Below, one piece after another: positions 22,014 through 34,938 of a stretch of DNA of 64,000 bases. Made by a program: the position numbers and the translations under genes. The first letter of the stretch is position 1. Each line of letters begins with the position of its first letter. The stretch is from positions 3,224,001 to 3,288,000 of the forward strand of contig JAMSLZ010000001.1 of the NCBI GenBank assembly GCA_026027325.1, read 5' to 3'. The stretch is from Actinomucor elegans (lineage: Eukaryota > Mucoromycota > Mucoromycetes > Mucorales > Mucoraceae). The notes under the pieces are model-generated. The model ran no database searches. It was not told where the DNA came from and saw only the letters and a program-made list of their open reading frames with translations.

Positions 22014-24223
22014 TTACAGACCCTTTGTAGTAGAAGGGTTATGATGCTGCTGCTGCTGCGACTGGGTTTGTTCTTGCTCTGGTTCCTGCTTTAGTTCTTG
22101 TTCTTGCTCTGGTTTCTTCTGCCGCTGCTGTTGTTGTGAATTTAATGCAATTTCATCAGGTAATGATTTTGGTAAAGGGGAGGGTGACAATGATTGGTTC
22201 GGAATAGTATGGGGTTCTCGTGATGGAGAAGCTGGTCTTTCTCTCGGTAGTAAAGGTGGCATCTTATTAGAGGACGATGAAGGCAAGTCTAACTCACCAA
22301 ATGAAGACAAGAGAGGTGAAAGCATCAAATCTACATTCTCATAAGATACGTTACAGCACATGGAGATCAATCGCTTGTATTCTTGATGGCGTTTGCTAGG
22401 CGTTTGAAGCCTAAGACTCATTAATCGCTCAGTGTGTTTTTTTCTATTTTCTTGCAATTGTTTTAGTTCTTGCAACAAAGCATCAAGATCTGTTGAAAGT
22501 TCTTGATTGTCTTTATCTTCTAATATGGAGTTGCTGATGGATTCTTTTTGTATCACAAGTGTTTGCTTTCGTAATAGTTTAGCTAGTTTATCGGATTCTT
22601 GTTCTACCACTTGTAGTTTGGCAGGATCAAATTGGATTTGGTCAGCAGTATGCTGCGTGCCTGCTAGTCTTTTCTTTGCCAATTCCAATTCATTACGCTT
22701 CTCTTTGATTAAATGTTCTTTTTGGATCAAATCTCGCTCGTAATTGCCAGCAAATCCATCAAACATCTGAGATACCACTGGCGGTTGAGAGCGATCGTTG
22801 GTAATGATTTTTTTAAACAAGCCTTCTACTGTATGTCTTAGTTTTGTTCTAGCTGCTAGTTCTGTTCGATGGTCATATCTGCCATTGTCTATACTTGGGG
22901 ATCGGTTCAGTTGGACTGGTGGTTGAAATCGATTGTTTCTTTCTACTTCAGATAGATAATCCTGCGCTGTCATTCCTTCTTCATTGGCTATTTCAGCACT
23001 AGCACCAGCGTCCATTAGCAGCCTTACTAGTTTTTTGTTTCCAATTCTTGCAGCAATTGACAGAGCAGTATCACCATATACATCTTGGACATTTAATATG
23101 GATACTAGTTCTGATTCATTCTCGGACAGTGTTTCTATTAAGCATTCCATATAATATCTCGAAGCGTGCACTTTGCCTTTCCAACTGGCAGTAGCTGCTA
23201 CATGATGAAATACAGTTTGATCCTTTTTATCAATATTGAATATAGTTCTTTTCAGCATATCAATCAGAAATAGAAATGACTTTGCGTCAAAATTGTTTGT
23301 AAATAACACAGATCTCATTAAAGCTGTTTGACCTTTGTAATTGACGCGGTATATGTCTGCACCTAATTCAATGAGGATGTTGACTAGTTTCAATCGACCC
23401 ATAGCAGCTGCCCAGTGTAAGCTTGTGTGTCCTTCATCATCAATAATCACATTGACATCCAGATCAGATGGTGGTCTTATAAGAATAGCGGGTATACCAG
23501 TATCGTCTGAGATAAAATATTGAAGCAGTTTTTGTGCATAACTACGGTCTTGCATAGGTAGCCCACTATCATCCATTTCATGATCCTCATCTGTATCTTC
23601 ATCGTCTAATTCTAGTAGTGAATGCGGCCGTTTCTTTTTTTGACTCGACGATTGACTGCCATGATGCATCATTTCTTCGCCATGAGGGTAATAACGTTCA
23701 TGCTGAGCTAGGCTGAAGGATGTATCCATGTCGTGATCCTCTTCTCCAGTCGGTAAACGTTTAACAATGATTTTTTTTCTTTTGGGTTCAGTTGTACGTG
23801 GTTTTCTAGGCCGTGTCGAAGCTGCTGTAACGTGCTTTGGAGCTAAAGGTGGACTCTGGTCGCCCTTGACGAAATCAAATATGGGTCTCAAGAGGTTATC
23901 GACGTGATAATGTTCTGCCAATGCTACACCTCTTTCAAAAGGTACCCAAGTACCTAAAGAGGATGTTAGTCAAGATATACACTACGAAAAGAATGCATTG
24001 TACCTTGGTATTTGCCGTAACCGCCTTGTACTTTTTCGTGTTGACCTATCTGCACTTCTCTTTCTAGTATACGCGTTCTTTGTGGTTTGTCGAATTCGGC
24101 AACTTTCAAGATCTGAGTCGCGTTCAAGTAAGAATCGGCTCTTCTTCTCATAATTGCGATATTGTTGCAGTTGAACTCGTACACTGGTACACCAGAATAC
24201 GTTGCTTTGTATATTTGAGCCAT
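22014..24223 (-). CDS. APSES (KilA-N) plus ankyrin transcription factor, Mbp1/Res type
   Basis: Two exons, 24223-24004 and 23953-22014, give 719 residues. The N-terminal KilA-N/APSES DNA-binding domain (about residues 5-100) is unmistakable: [40 protein letters not shown] and [21 protein letters not shown] basic stretch (about residues 140-160) precedes ankyrin repeats ([20 protein letters not shown] and [20 protein letters not shown]), a long coiled coil (about residues 470-570) and a Gln/Glu-rich tail. This is the architecture of the MBF/SBF subunits Mbp1, Swi4 and Res1/2, which bind MCB (ACGCGT) elements and drive G1/S transcription. The intron splits the DNA-binding domain. It is divergent from the Rab5 gene with 201 bp between start codons. 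Confidence 0.9.
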
Positions 24224-24424
24224 AGGGTGTAATAGAAAGAAAGAGAAAGGAAAAGTTTTTCTTATTGGTTTTCGGTAGCAGTTCGAAATTTCCCCAGTTG
24301 CAGTAGAGGGTTACTATGAACCAACACGTGTATTTCTATTTTCTTGTATGATAAAAATCTTTTTTTTTTCTTTCCCCTTTTTCTCCTTTTCTCTTCTTCT
24401 TTATATCTTTTCTTTGATATAACC
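24224..24424. promoter_or_regulatory. short divergent promoter between APSES factor and Rab5 genes
   Basis: 201 bp separate the two ATGs. It contains an attgg (reverse CCAAT) near 24266-24270, a CACGTG E-box at 24325-24330, and a long pyrimidine tract (about 24358-24416) just before the Rab5 ATG, typical of strong fungal promoters. Function is inferred from position and motifs only. Confidence 0.5.
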
Positions 24425-25312
24425 ATGTCTACTATTATCGAAGGTCAAACCGCCAATACTACTTCTGTCGCAGTAGGAAAACCCAAGCAAGTCAAGCTCG
24501 TTTTATTAGGTAAACACCATTTGTATTTTTAAAACAAAATATGAGAGTAACCATGCGTTTCTAGGCGAGTCAGCAGTAGGAAAGTCTAGTCTCGTACTTC
24601 GATTTGTTAACCGGGAATACGTCGAGAACAGAGAACCTACTATTGGAGGTAAATACATATCATTAAAAAAAAAGTAGCATATCTAGCTAACCAATAGATT
24701 GCTATAGCTGCTTTCTTGACTCAAAAGTGCGCCTTTCCAGATCGAACCATCAAGTTTGAGATTTGGGACACAGCAGGACAAGAGCGTTTCCATTCTTTAG
24801 CTCCTATGTATTATCGTAATTCTCAAGCTGCTATTGTAGTCTATGATATTACCAAAGCTGTATGTATGGTTTGTTTACCAATAACAAAGACATTGACGTT
24901 TTTTTTTTTTTTTTTTTTTTTTTTTTAGTCTACGCTTGACAAGGCAAAGTCATGGGTTAAGGAATTACAAAGACAAGCCAATACAGATATCGTTATTGCT
25001 CTAGTAGGCAACAAACTTGATCTGTGTGATGAAGAAGGAGCTCCCGAAAGCAATGAACGAGACGTTTCAAAGGAAGATGCACAAGCTTATGCAGATGAAG
25101 CTGGCCTCTTGTTTTTCGAAACCAGTGCTAAATCATCGCACAACGTAAGCGCCGTTTTCACTGCTATTGGTGAAAAGATCCCCTTGGAGCACATGAATTC
25201 ACCTGGTAGAAATGCCTCAGGTGGTAGATATGGATCAGGCTTAAATGTTAACGGTGGAGTCAATTTGATGCAGCAGCCTACTGTTGGAAGCTCAGGTGCA
25301 TGCGCTTGTTAA
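24425..25312 (+). CDS. Rab5-family small GTPase (Ypt5/Vps21 type)
   Basis: Exons 24425-24509, 24565-24648, 24708-24859 and 24929-25312 encode 234 residues. All G-box motifs are present: [11 protein letters not shown] (P-loop), PTIGA (switch I Thr), WDTAGQERF (switch II), NKLD and ETSAK. The effector stretch [20 protein letters not shown] matches Rab5. The last residues are C-A-C, a double geranylgeranylation signal. It would act on early endosomes in fusion and vacuolar sorting. Intron 3 has a run of about 28 T ending directly at the AG acceptor. It converges with the HAD phosphatase gene. Confidence 0.93.
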
Positions 25313-25443
25313 CGTCTTTTTATTATTATATTAAAAACATACCCCTCCTTCTCCACATCCCCCCTCGTTTATCATCCTCTTTATATAAACAAGAGTCTTT
25401 TTTTAACATTCAAATGCCGGTTTTTCTATTCGTCATATGGTTA

Positions 25444-26518
25444 TTAGACGAGGTCTTTATTGAGTATTCTAGAATACCCTGTGCCTAGCATCTTTTCAAG
25501 TTTGGATCTTCCTTCGGCTAAATCAGCTACTACTTTTTGAATCTCTTCAAACGAGTCAAAGCCAATATAAGGTATTTGATGGCGTTCACAGTAAGTAACT
25601 AGATCTTTTCCATTTCTTGCAAATAAGATATCGGCCTTTCTAGCAGCTGAAATATCCGACACACCATCACCGCAAAAAACCGAAATAGTATCCAAAGGCA
25701 CCTTTTCTAAAGCTATAACCATAATATTCATATGTCAGGACTTTTTGCATATTACCGTGTAACCCTTTACGCTTACTTTTTGACTTGTCATTGCCATAAG
25801 GGCTATGTGGTAGTTAGCACCGGGAAACATACAGTGAATTAAAAAACTTCTTACGTGTCATCAATATAAAGAATTTCCCACTTGTTGCCTTCAATCCGGC
25901 CATTATTAGCTACAATCTCGAGCTCGTCTGCTTCTTTTCCTAGATATTTTACTAAAACCTTGTAGACCAAATGCTTCATACCACTATAGAGATAATATGA
26001 GTCATTTATATAAGCAGCGTATCACAAAATAGACTTGTACCTGCTTACGATTGTGACAGGATAGTCGTTCTTTTTGCAATATTCATAAAACCCAGGAAAT
26101 CCAGGGTCAATACTACATTCTAGATAGATGATTTTTTTTAAAAAAAAAGTGATACAGTGTAAAATATATATATATATATCTATTTACTGCTCAAGTGCTC
26201 TGACCAAGCTTCTTCCCAAGTTAAAGTGACAGAATCCCACATTTGCCAGATTGCTTCTCTAGTCAACATATTTAAACAAAACTGACAGTTTCTTAAATAC
26301 TCAAGCTAACCTATAAGTGATGGTATGGTCCATGATTTGATGCTCGAGTGCTTTTCTCTTTTCAGCACCCATACAACGAGGGTCATCGATGATCAATACA
26401 CCCGTATCTTCATTGTATATGAGTTGATTCTGATTTATAAAAATAAAGCAATATTACCTTCAATAGACAATGTGCCATCGAAATCTGTAAACACTTGAAT
26501 ATTCACCTTATTGGACAT
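25444..26518 (-). CDS. HAD-superfamily phosphatase (PSP/MtnX-like)
   Basis: Seven exons, 26518-26458, 26407-26311, 26258-26188, 26119-26041, 25983-25855, 25802-25756 and 25712-25444, encode 250 residues. HAD motif I is VFTDFDGTLSIED (nucleophile and general acid Asp), motif II is TIVSSGM, and motif IV is FCGDGVSDISAARKADILF; a cap of about 90 residues lies after motif I. This layout fits phosphoserine-phosphatase-like enzymes (subfamily IB), which include MtnX of methionine salvage and several fungal phosphatases of unknown substrate. The substrate cannot be told from sequence. The DDTPYGNDKS stretch spans an exon junction and supports the model. Confidence 0.85.
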
Positions 26519-28071
26519 TGTACTAGAGAAAAAAAAAAAGAAGTTCTAATTGGAGGGGGCATATTTATATATTTTTGAATGACGGGAAATATTGGATTCA
26601 GGGAAGATGCGGAAGGCCATTCTGATGAGTCACCAACAGTGATTTTCTTTTGCCATCATACACTCTCTACTGCTGTAGTTGTCTAATATAGGTTATCTAC
26701 AAGTGCTACCAATGTTTATATCTGCTCTCATATTCCATGTACATATATTCCACAAAAGAAAACTTGCTACGCCTCATTGTTATCAACGGGATGCTTCAGG
26801 TGGGGAACACAAGAAGGTTCAATTAGGCAAATTCTCCGTATACAACATTGCTTGCCTTAGGTGAAGACCTTATTCGTAATGAATAGCTTGATATGCTTTT
26901 TTGATGCTCAAATATTCTACAGTCTTTAGTAAATTTTCATGAATTAATGAAGCCTCTCACGAAGAAAACGGTAAATGAACGAATGGTTTAAGTATAAAGT
27001 GGTGTTACAGATAGCATATTGTCGTTGTTGGCTCAATTAAATGTTACTGAAGCTATTTTTTTTTATTAGGCTGAAACAATAGACTATGTATAAGCAAATA
27101 ATTCACAGCTAATAAATGTCTAGATGAAACAACCCATTTTGAACATCGCATATTAATCAATGTGACATTTGACCGAGATCACTAGTGCTGATTGCTGTCA
27201 TACCCAATTAATATTCTATACGACCATCCATTACATCCAAAAAGTAGAAACAACAATATAAAAGGCTAGCACAGTTATTCTTTCCAGTATCAAGTATTTC
27301 ATATAAAATTATACGGTCATTACATGCCATGATAGGCGTTCGTGGCTGATGCTTGTTCTATGTATACTGGATTCAATGCTTGTCCCTGTCACTACCTGCA
27401 CATCCAAGATAGAACTAGAAAGATTATATTATTTCCTTAGGGTTTAGAATTCCGTTACATTATGTATACAAACTCCAAAAATGGAAGAACAATTTCTCTC
27501 TACAGTGAGAAAACGTCTAATATTATCGGAGTTATTTAACATTTTCCTATGTTGATTTGTAATTGTATACGTTTTTTTTTTACTGTAAAAAAAAGGTTTT
27601 ACTCTAAACAGATGCCAGAACTAAAAGATTTAGCACAGCTTATTATTGAGATATATTCAATTGTTTTATTTCGAAGATTTTGTTGAGAGGGAGTCATGAC
27701 CATTATATTAAACGTCCGCCATTGCCAAAATAATGATGACGATTTAAGCCTTACTCAATATAAACAAACAGCTAAAGAAAGCTAAATAAATATATAAGAT
27801 ATATATTTTATAAAATCTATACAGAAAAAAAAACATGAGTACATTATAATGCATAGGTAGCAATGATAATGAGCCAATATACAGTATCGAAGAAGCGTTA
27901 AAGCTAGTACTTCAGTTTGCATTCGCTCCCATGCAAGCTAGAAAACGGCTTTCATATTCCGAAACAGTCACACCAAAAGAAAAAAAAAAACCTTTAATCT
28001 AAAGACAGCCTTCTTGTCAAAAACCAAACCAAAGCAGCCTACCAAAAACCCTCTTTTCAGTAGTTGTAATA
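26519..28071. other. intergenic DNA with one repeat copy
   Basis: Divergent promoter space between the HAD phosphatase and the PRPP synthetase gene. A dispersed repeat copy lies at about 27135-27190 (acatttgaccgagatcacta). No gene seen. Confidence 0.5.
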
Positions 28072-29288
28072 ATGCGTAACCTTGTTGTACTTGGTGGGTC
28101 TTCTCACCCCGAATTTACCGAGAAAGTCTGTAACCGTTTGGGCATATCCGAGGGAAAGACTCGTTTAACTAAATTTTCCAACAACGAAACCAGTGTCGAA
28201 ATGAAGGAATCCGTACGAGAACAAGACGTCTACATTATTCAAAGTGCTTGCGGTTCAGTCAATGATAACTTTATTGAACTGCTTATCATGATTAATGGCT
28301 GTAAAATTGCTTCCGCCAAACGTATTACGGCTGTTATTCCTTATTTCCCGTACTCTCGTCAACCTGATGTTCCCTTCAAACAGGCGGGAGCACCACTTGC
28401 TTTCTTGCCCCCTCAAACACCTCAATATCAACCTAATCAGCCCAACAAAGTAGACGATGTGGCGAGCCAATTGGTACGTAAATTGGGTCAAGCTTCAGTC
28501 GAGGAAAAGAAAAAAGAAAAAGCTCCTTATCGTGAATGGAGCGCACGTCCCGGTGTCTTGATTGCCGATCTTTTGACTTGCGCCGGTAATATATAACTTT
28601 GAGGATACATGTTAGAATGACTCATCATCTACTACTAGGTGCTGATCATATCATTACTATGGATCTTCACGATGCTCAGTATCCTGGATTTTTTGATTGT
28701 CCTGTGGATAATTTAACCAGTCTATATACAGCTATCAATTACATTCGTTTAAATATTCCTCAATATTCTGAAGCTGTAATTGTCTCTCCTGATGCTGGTG
28801 GAGCCAAGAGGTATTGTTAACGTGCGCGTCCATGAAATCTTTATCACTCATCCATCCATGTACACAGAGCCACTTCCATTGCCGAAAAGTTGTGTATGGA
28901 CTTTGCACTTGTACATAAAGAACGTCCCAAAGTTCACTCTCAGAAGAAAGAATCAATGCTTGTTGGCGACGTCCGTGGCCGCAATTGTATTTTGATCGAT
29001 GATATTACAGATACCTCCTACACCATCACCAAGGCTGCTCGTTTATTGAGAGAGAAAGGTGCGCGCAAAATTTACGCTCTTGTGAGTCATGCTATCCTTT
29101 CTGCTGATGCCGTCAATCATATTGATCAAAGTGCAATTGATGAACTCATTGTCAGTAACTCCGTACCTCAAACCCAGCATATGACTCATCCCAAGATCAA
29201 AGTATTCGATGTCACCTCGCTTTTCTCAGAAGCCATTCGTCGTACTCACTTTGGTGAATCGCTTTCTAAATTATTTGAGGAAGCTTAA
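28072..29288 (+). CDS. prs: ribose-phosphate pyrophosphokinase (PRPP synthetase)
   Basis: Exons 28072-28585, 28639-28810 and 28868-29288 encode 368 residues. Family landmarks: [20 protein letters not shown] at the start, [20 protein letters not shown], the RQPD ATP-binding motif, [20 protein letters not shown] (metal-binding DLH), [10 protein letters not shown], and the PRPP loop [20 protein letters not shown]. It transfers pyrophosphate from ATP to ribose-5-phosphate, giving PRPP for purine, pyrimidine, His and Trp synthesis. The protein is longer than the roughly 320-residue norm because of an insert of about 45 residues after RQPD (residues about 100-150, Pro/Gln-rich then Lys-rich). Fungal Prs paralogues are known to carry such non-homologous regions and to work as heteromers. 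The loop has DDITDT where many enzymes have DDMIDT/DDxADT. Confidence 0.93.
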
Positions 29289-30415
29289 ACCTGACATACA
29301 CCTCCTTTTTTCTTTAAGTTATTCATTATAGACCTCCTTCTTCTCTTTCACGATACATATATATACATATATAAAAAAAAAAGTTCTTTCTTATCACAAT
29401 ATCTATAATATAAGGATCAGAAGCTTGCCGTCCATTCATTTCTTTAAGGCAGCTGAGTGCACAACACTCACCGTTCAAAATATTAGTTTAAATCTTTTGA
29501 TTATCAGAAGTGATCAAACTCACTAAAAGATGACTATGTATTAACAATTTCAAGTAAAAGTAACATAGGCGGTTGTACGGCTATTGAAGGTGATAAGTTA
29601 GTAAATACGAGATGCAATGAAAGTAATAGAACCAAGTTGAGGTTTTACTAGATGCAGCAGTTTACCATGAGCATGTATCATAGATTCGATGCGATATTGG
29701 ACCGAGATCTAGGCATGTCGAGAGTGAAATGATGCTTGTGCGAATCCCAAAAAGATCTTTTCAAATTCCTCGCTTTTAGTGCTTATTTTAAGGGCATGAA
29801 AAGTGTTTTAGAAACACAAAAGACGCTATATTTAAAAATTCGTTTTGAACTCCCCTGAGATGAATGTGGTTTATAACATTGTATCTACATAATTTCGTTA
29901 CATACTATAATGTCCTATAAGCTTTCCTAGTATATCCTTTGTGTGTCAGTAACTGTTGTACATGAAAATCAAATTAGAGTTTATGCCTAAAATCAAATTT
30001 CTATTATAATAGTAGATAGGCAGTACATTAAAATGCTTTCAGCCAATCTAAATTAGAAAATTACAGACAACAATAGTAATAATGCATTTATGTTGCTTTT
30101 GCGAATTTTTTTACATCGTAGCTTTTATTAAAGAGGATATCACACAATAGCAAACGAGAACGCATATGTTTTTGTTGACACCTTTAATTTTGTTTCACTA
30201 TTTATCCATTGTTATACTCATCTCTGTAATTCCATAGCTAAGGCTGTCGATAAAATAAGCACGATCACTTCTGGACTCTACATGGTGCACAATAAAAGAA
30301 AATATACAGTATATTATTTTTGTGAACTATAATTTATGACATAGTTTTCGAAGGTTCTATAGTATGCATTGATCTTCTATACCTATACATGTTTAAGCAC
30401 TATTATATGAATAAT
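29289..30415. other. convergent intergenic DNA
   Basis: Lies between two convergent genes. A diverged repeat copy at about 29685-29720 reads gatgcgatattggaccgaga. Nothing else recognised. Confidence 0.45.
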
Positions 30416-31764
30416 CTAAAATTGCTGTGCTATACGCAAAAACGTATCATGTTTCAAGATAGGAGTTAGAAATACTCTTCCAGTGGTAACAAAGAACAAA
30501 ACAGTCAACATGTTGCAAAATAGCCAGGTAACACCCGTGGGATCTTGTTTGTATTTGCCTGTTCTAAAGTTCGCTTCTAAAGTGGCTACAACACCATGTA
30601 TCATAAAGAAAATAGTCATTTCAAAAGTAATATTCCGTGTTGCTGCTGTAATCATCAAATCATGTATAACTCCACTAATGAAAAAGATGAGCAAGCCATA
30701 TGTAGTACGGGCAGAAAAGTAGCTTGTAGAGGTTGATTGAACTGCTTTATCATCGTTTTTCTTTTCGTTGCTGTGCGTAATAGCTTTTGTAAATATGACT
30801 TGGTGGAACAAGCGACTGACTGCTCTGTTCCATCTTCGACTACAATATACAACAATGAGTTCTATTGCCTTTCACTGAGTAAGTTTTTTTTTTTTTACCT
30901 CCAGAAATCTTTCGGGCTACATAATTGAGACGTACAGACATGTTAAAATAAATAAAATCAACATTGACACAATGTAACAGACCTTGTCGCTAAAAATGGA
31001 TTATCGAACAAATCATTGAATCGAATCAAAAAGACAGCTTGAGTAAAGCCCATGATGATATCCACAGTACTAAGCATGCAATAGATACGTAAAGCCAAGA
31101 CATATGTGATAAACATAGCTTTTGGACTATAAAATGGAAGAGCCAAAAGATCGGATAGGTCTTCGGGTAAAATACCATCGAGCGCAACCTTCATAAATGC
31201 AAATTTAGCAATACCGCGCGCTACCTTTTGAAGACCTTTGAGTCTGATCTCTCGAGGCGTATCTGTAGTAGGGCTATCATCCTGAAATGTAGCAACCTTG
31301 ATCACAAAGGGTATCCAGTCCCCAAAACTCATATCTGATTTGGTCAAAAATACGATTTGGGCTGCAGTAGTCCATGGGTGTATCATGAATGAAATATTGC
31401 CAAAGTCATATTTGGAAGCAAAAAAAATAGGCACAAGAAAGTGATATGTAGCAATGATAAAACGTAATAACTTTGGACTGATGACCCGAGCAATTTTCTC
31501 GTCGTTTTTGATGAGTACATAGTCTAACAGCAAAAGAAGTGTATAACCCAGGATCAATATTTCAACAGGAACTATAGTAGCTGGGGGTAGATATAAATCC
31601 ACAAAGTGTGATTCATATTTTGGATTGGCTCCCATGCTCTTAAAGGTAATCAAAGTATAAAGAAAACAAGAACAAAGAAAGTAATAGGGGGGGTCCTGAT
31701 ATATTTTATGATAGTGGCACGAAGCTTCAAACACAGCAAAAGTGCAGTTGATGCCCAGCCACAT
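30416..31764 (-). CDS. MBOAT-family wax-synthase-like acyltransferase
   Basis: Exons 31764-30983, 30916-30899 (18 bp) and 30839-30416 give 407 residues from the first ATG in the open frame. It is rich in membrane segments. The block SPKDFWSRRWNRAVSRLFHQ, formed across the tiny exon, followed by ISGVIHDLMI with the probable catalytic His, is the signature of MBOAT_2 wax synthases and related fatty-alcohol/diacylglycerol acyltransferases. An ER or lipid-droplet enzyme is inferred. The N-terminus is uncertain: the frame stays open upstream (to HNHYKASLDYP) until an in-frame TAG at about 31846, beyond which ATGACTAAACC would be in the same frame. Either the start is 31764, an upstream exon exists, or the N-terminus is broken. 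Confidence 0.75.
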
Positions 31765-31782
31765 ACATTGATCATTGATCAC

Positions 31783-34166
31783 GTAATATAGCTCTGTAAC
31801 TAGATGAATAATAGGATAGTCTAGACTAGCTTTGTAATGATTATGCTAAACAAAGATATCATTAGGTTTAGTCATCAATCCTTAGCGCTGATTACTTGTC
31901 AGATGCGTAATCTTGCTGGGATCGGTCCGAGCAATGCATAGATCATTCGATCTACATTCCGTGAATTATGTGTATGTCCTATCGGAACACAAATATCTTC
32001 TATTGATTATTGACATACATAATACCACTGAACAGTGATATAATTAAAAAAAATCCAATCAACATAGCGACTGCTTCTGAGGTATGGATCATACATCAGA
32101 TATAGCATTTGATCGAGATTAGTTTAAATATGTGTAGCGCATTGTTTCTATAAAATACAAACAAGTTGGAGGAATGGTTCATAATATAACAACTCTTTTA
32201 GTAAAGCTTCAAAGTATACAGTTGCATTTATATTTTTTTTTTTTTGGGAATATAAGTATATATAAAAAATGGATAGATTGTATAAAACAAAACGGGGAGC
32301 ATATGTCAATATTATACCCTTTTTCACGGGCCTCTTATCCCTAGGATTGCAGTACTAACATATGAAAACACAAGCATAACACTGGATAGTTTATCATTAC
32401 TTTAAGGGATTCTTATTTCTATTTGAATATTTATAACAAGTATAATATTACTCCCTGCCTTGTACCTGGTAATCAGACTTTGTTTTTGTGCACGGTCCCT
32501 TTTTGCGCATGTCCTCTGTGGCAATGAATCTCAAGCAGTAGGCTTCAACTTTTTATAAAGATGACGGTACTATTTCAAAGATGGAACACTGTAGTGTATG
32601 AACTTAATCCACAGCGATGGATGTTTCTTATTTTCTTTTTCTCTGAATTGTCCTTATTTTATCATACTTGGGATCAAAACATGGCTTGTTCCCTTGATTG
32701 AGAGGAGATTCTTTTTTTTTTAAAAAAAAACGCATGCACTCCCATTCTTTTCAAACGACACTGAAATACTTCTTCAAAAACATTGTATTTGTCTACTTTT
32801 AAAATAAAAGTATTATTAAAGCTTATGGGCATCTTTAATATGCCAATAACTTTATGTAAAAAAAAGAGAGATAGTGTGGAGTGCCTTCCAAAGTTTGCTA
32901 CTTATTAGATCGCTCACATGCTTCAGTCAAATATTGGTTGATAGATGTAATAAATCATCATCAAGCCAAATGTAGCGCCTACTAATGATCCGCCTTATAC
33001 ATAACATACCCCCTACTAACTTTTTTTTCGTTTTACTTATTAGTTTATCATTCTTATACATAGTATCCTTTTTCACTAAACATCTGCCCCGCTCTAGTAA
33101 AAGCACATGCATCTATTAGTCTATAAAGTAGACCTTACATTTTCCAGTTAGCATAAACTTTCTTCTGACTGTTGTTAGAAGTGTCCCAGAGATAACGTTT
33201 AATTTATCTAATACAAGGCCTATGCGCGGATTTCGAGTGGATTTCCATGATTACTATACATCATTCGATTGATTCTTATTAGCTGCAATGTACTTGCAAT
33301 AGTATAGATCTCACAAAGGGTGACTTTCACTTTAATCTCATCACTCATGAAAAAAAAAAAAAGTATCAATAAACGAAAAGCTTTTTAGCAATGTTAATAT
33401 GAAATGAAATGGCTTTGAGTGATATTAAGATAATCGGACGTTTTCTTCAATTCATGGAGATAGCTTAAAAAATAAGATTAAATTGTTATATATTTTAGAC
33501 ATATAACCATAACTCGATCATTTATATATACAACATGGACAAAAAAATGCTACATAATACGTTCAAATATTTAAATTTATACCACTAGCAGACTATGCCT
33601 CAATAATACCATCTTTGAGCTCCATATACATAAACAACAAGAGGCTTTTAAAATAAATTGGAGATTAGAGAACATTCATTTTACAAAAAAAAAAAAAAAA
33701 AATCAGAAGTTTGCTCATTTTATAACCACTTTACATTCCTCGAGCGATTATGGTTCAATGTTGCATCTAATGATTAGCACATATTCATAATGAAACACTG
33801 AATCTACCAATAATTCTTTTTTGGCTAATTCACTATGTATATAATCTATTTTGGAGATTCGCTGTAAAATATCTATATTACATATAATTTAGATCTAAGG
33901 ATCTAAAAAGGATCACTCATTCGATCTCGGCACATCACATTTAAAGGGTAACTTTCCTACAGGATATTCATACTTTTCAGCCACAACACTAATATATCAT
34001 ACTATGTCGATAAATTAGCGTCGATTACGTATGCATTGTATAATCTAGATCGTTCGATCTCGGTATATATAATATATATGAAACATGCTGCTTACTATTA
34101 TAGGACTCATGGTCAACATGCAAATCCCGATCGGGGCTAGCGATTTTATTACTAAAAAGAAAAAAA
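31783..34166. other. long AT-rich intergenic DNA with repeat copies
   Basis: Repeat copies at about 31900-31955 (plus; gggatcggtccgagcaatgc), 33911-33942 (minus; ttcgatctcggcac) and 34042-34070 (minus; gttcgatctcggtat). A T10A9 inverted run is at about 32710-32729. No gene recognised. Confidence 0.5.
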
Positions 34167-34898
34167 CTATTTTTTAAATTTCTCCAAAGCATTTGACAAA
34201 CCTGCACTCATAGCCGCAGCAATAGCGGCTGTAATACCAATTGTAGTAGTAGTAAGCCTCTTTGTCCCAACCTTCATTAATGATCGTTTCACCAACATTT
34301 CCACAGGCACCCTTATAAACACATACAACAGGACCCAATAGACTACACCTCGATTGGGTCCAAAAGATATGCGTGCTAAATGCCGTACAAAGCGTTTCAA
34401 CAGAAGCTCTAATTGTTGACCTGTAATTATTACGCGCTGCACGACTGCATTCGTTGTAGAAGAAAGTGTCATCGTTGTGATAGGCGGGTTGACTATGATG
34501 AGAGAAGGATTAGTGTCTTGATTTGGCAAGACGATGGGTGGTTGCTGCTTTGTAGAATCCATCAGGGAATGAAGGAAATCGGCACCCCAAGAGGATGAGT
34601 TGCCATAAAAAAAGGAGCGTGATATGCTTACTGTACCTGGTAATGGAGATGGGCTGATAAGTTTTGTGGTAGGTGGTGGTGGTAGCGGTGTAACGGGTTG
34701 GGAAATAGGAGGAGGTAGGGTATCAATAGCATCGAAATAGACGTCATCTTCAGAGGAGGATGAACAAATCTCGGGTGAAGAAGCAGATAACGGTGGTGTA
34801 TTCGGTAATTCGACTAGTGGAGTTCCACAACCATACTTTTGCAACACTTGATCTGTTTCCATTGACCAGGTATAATCGCATGTACCGCCCATTTCTAA

Positions 34899-34938
<40 letters not shown>

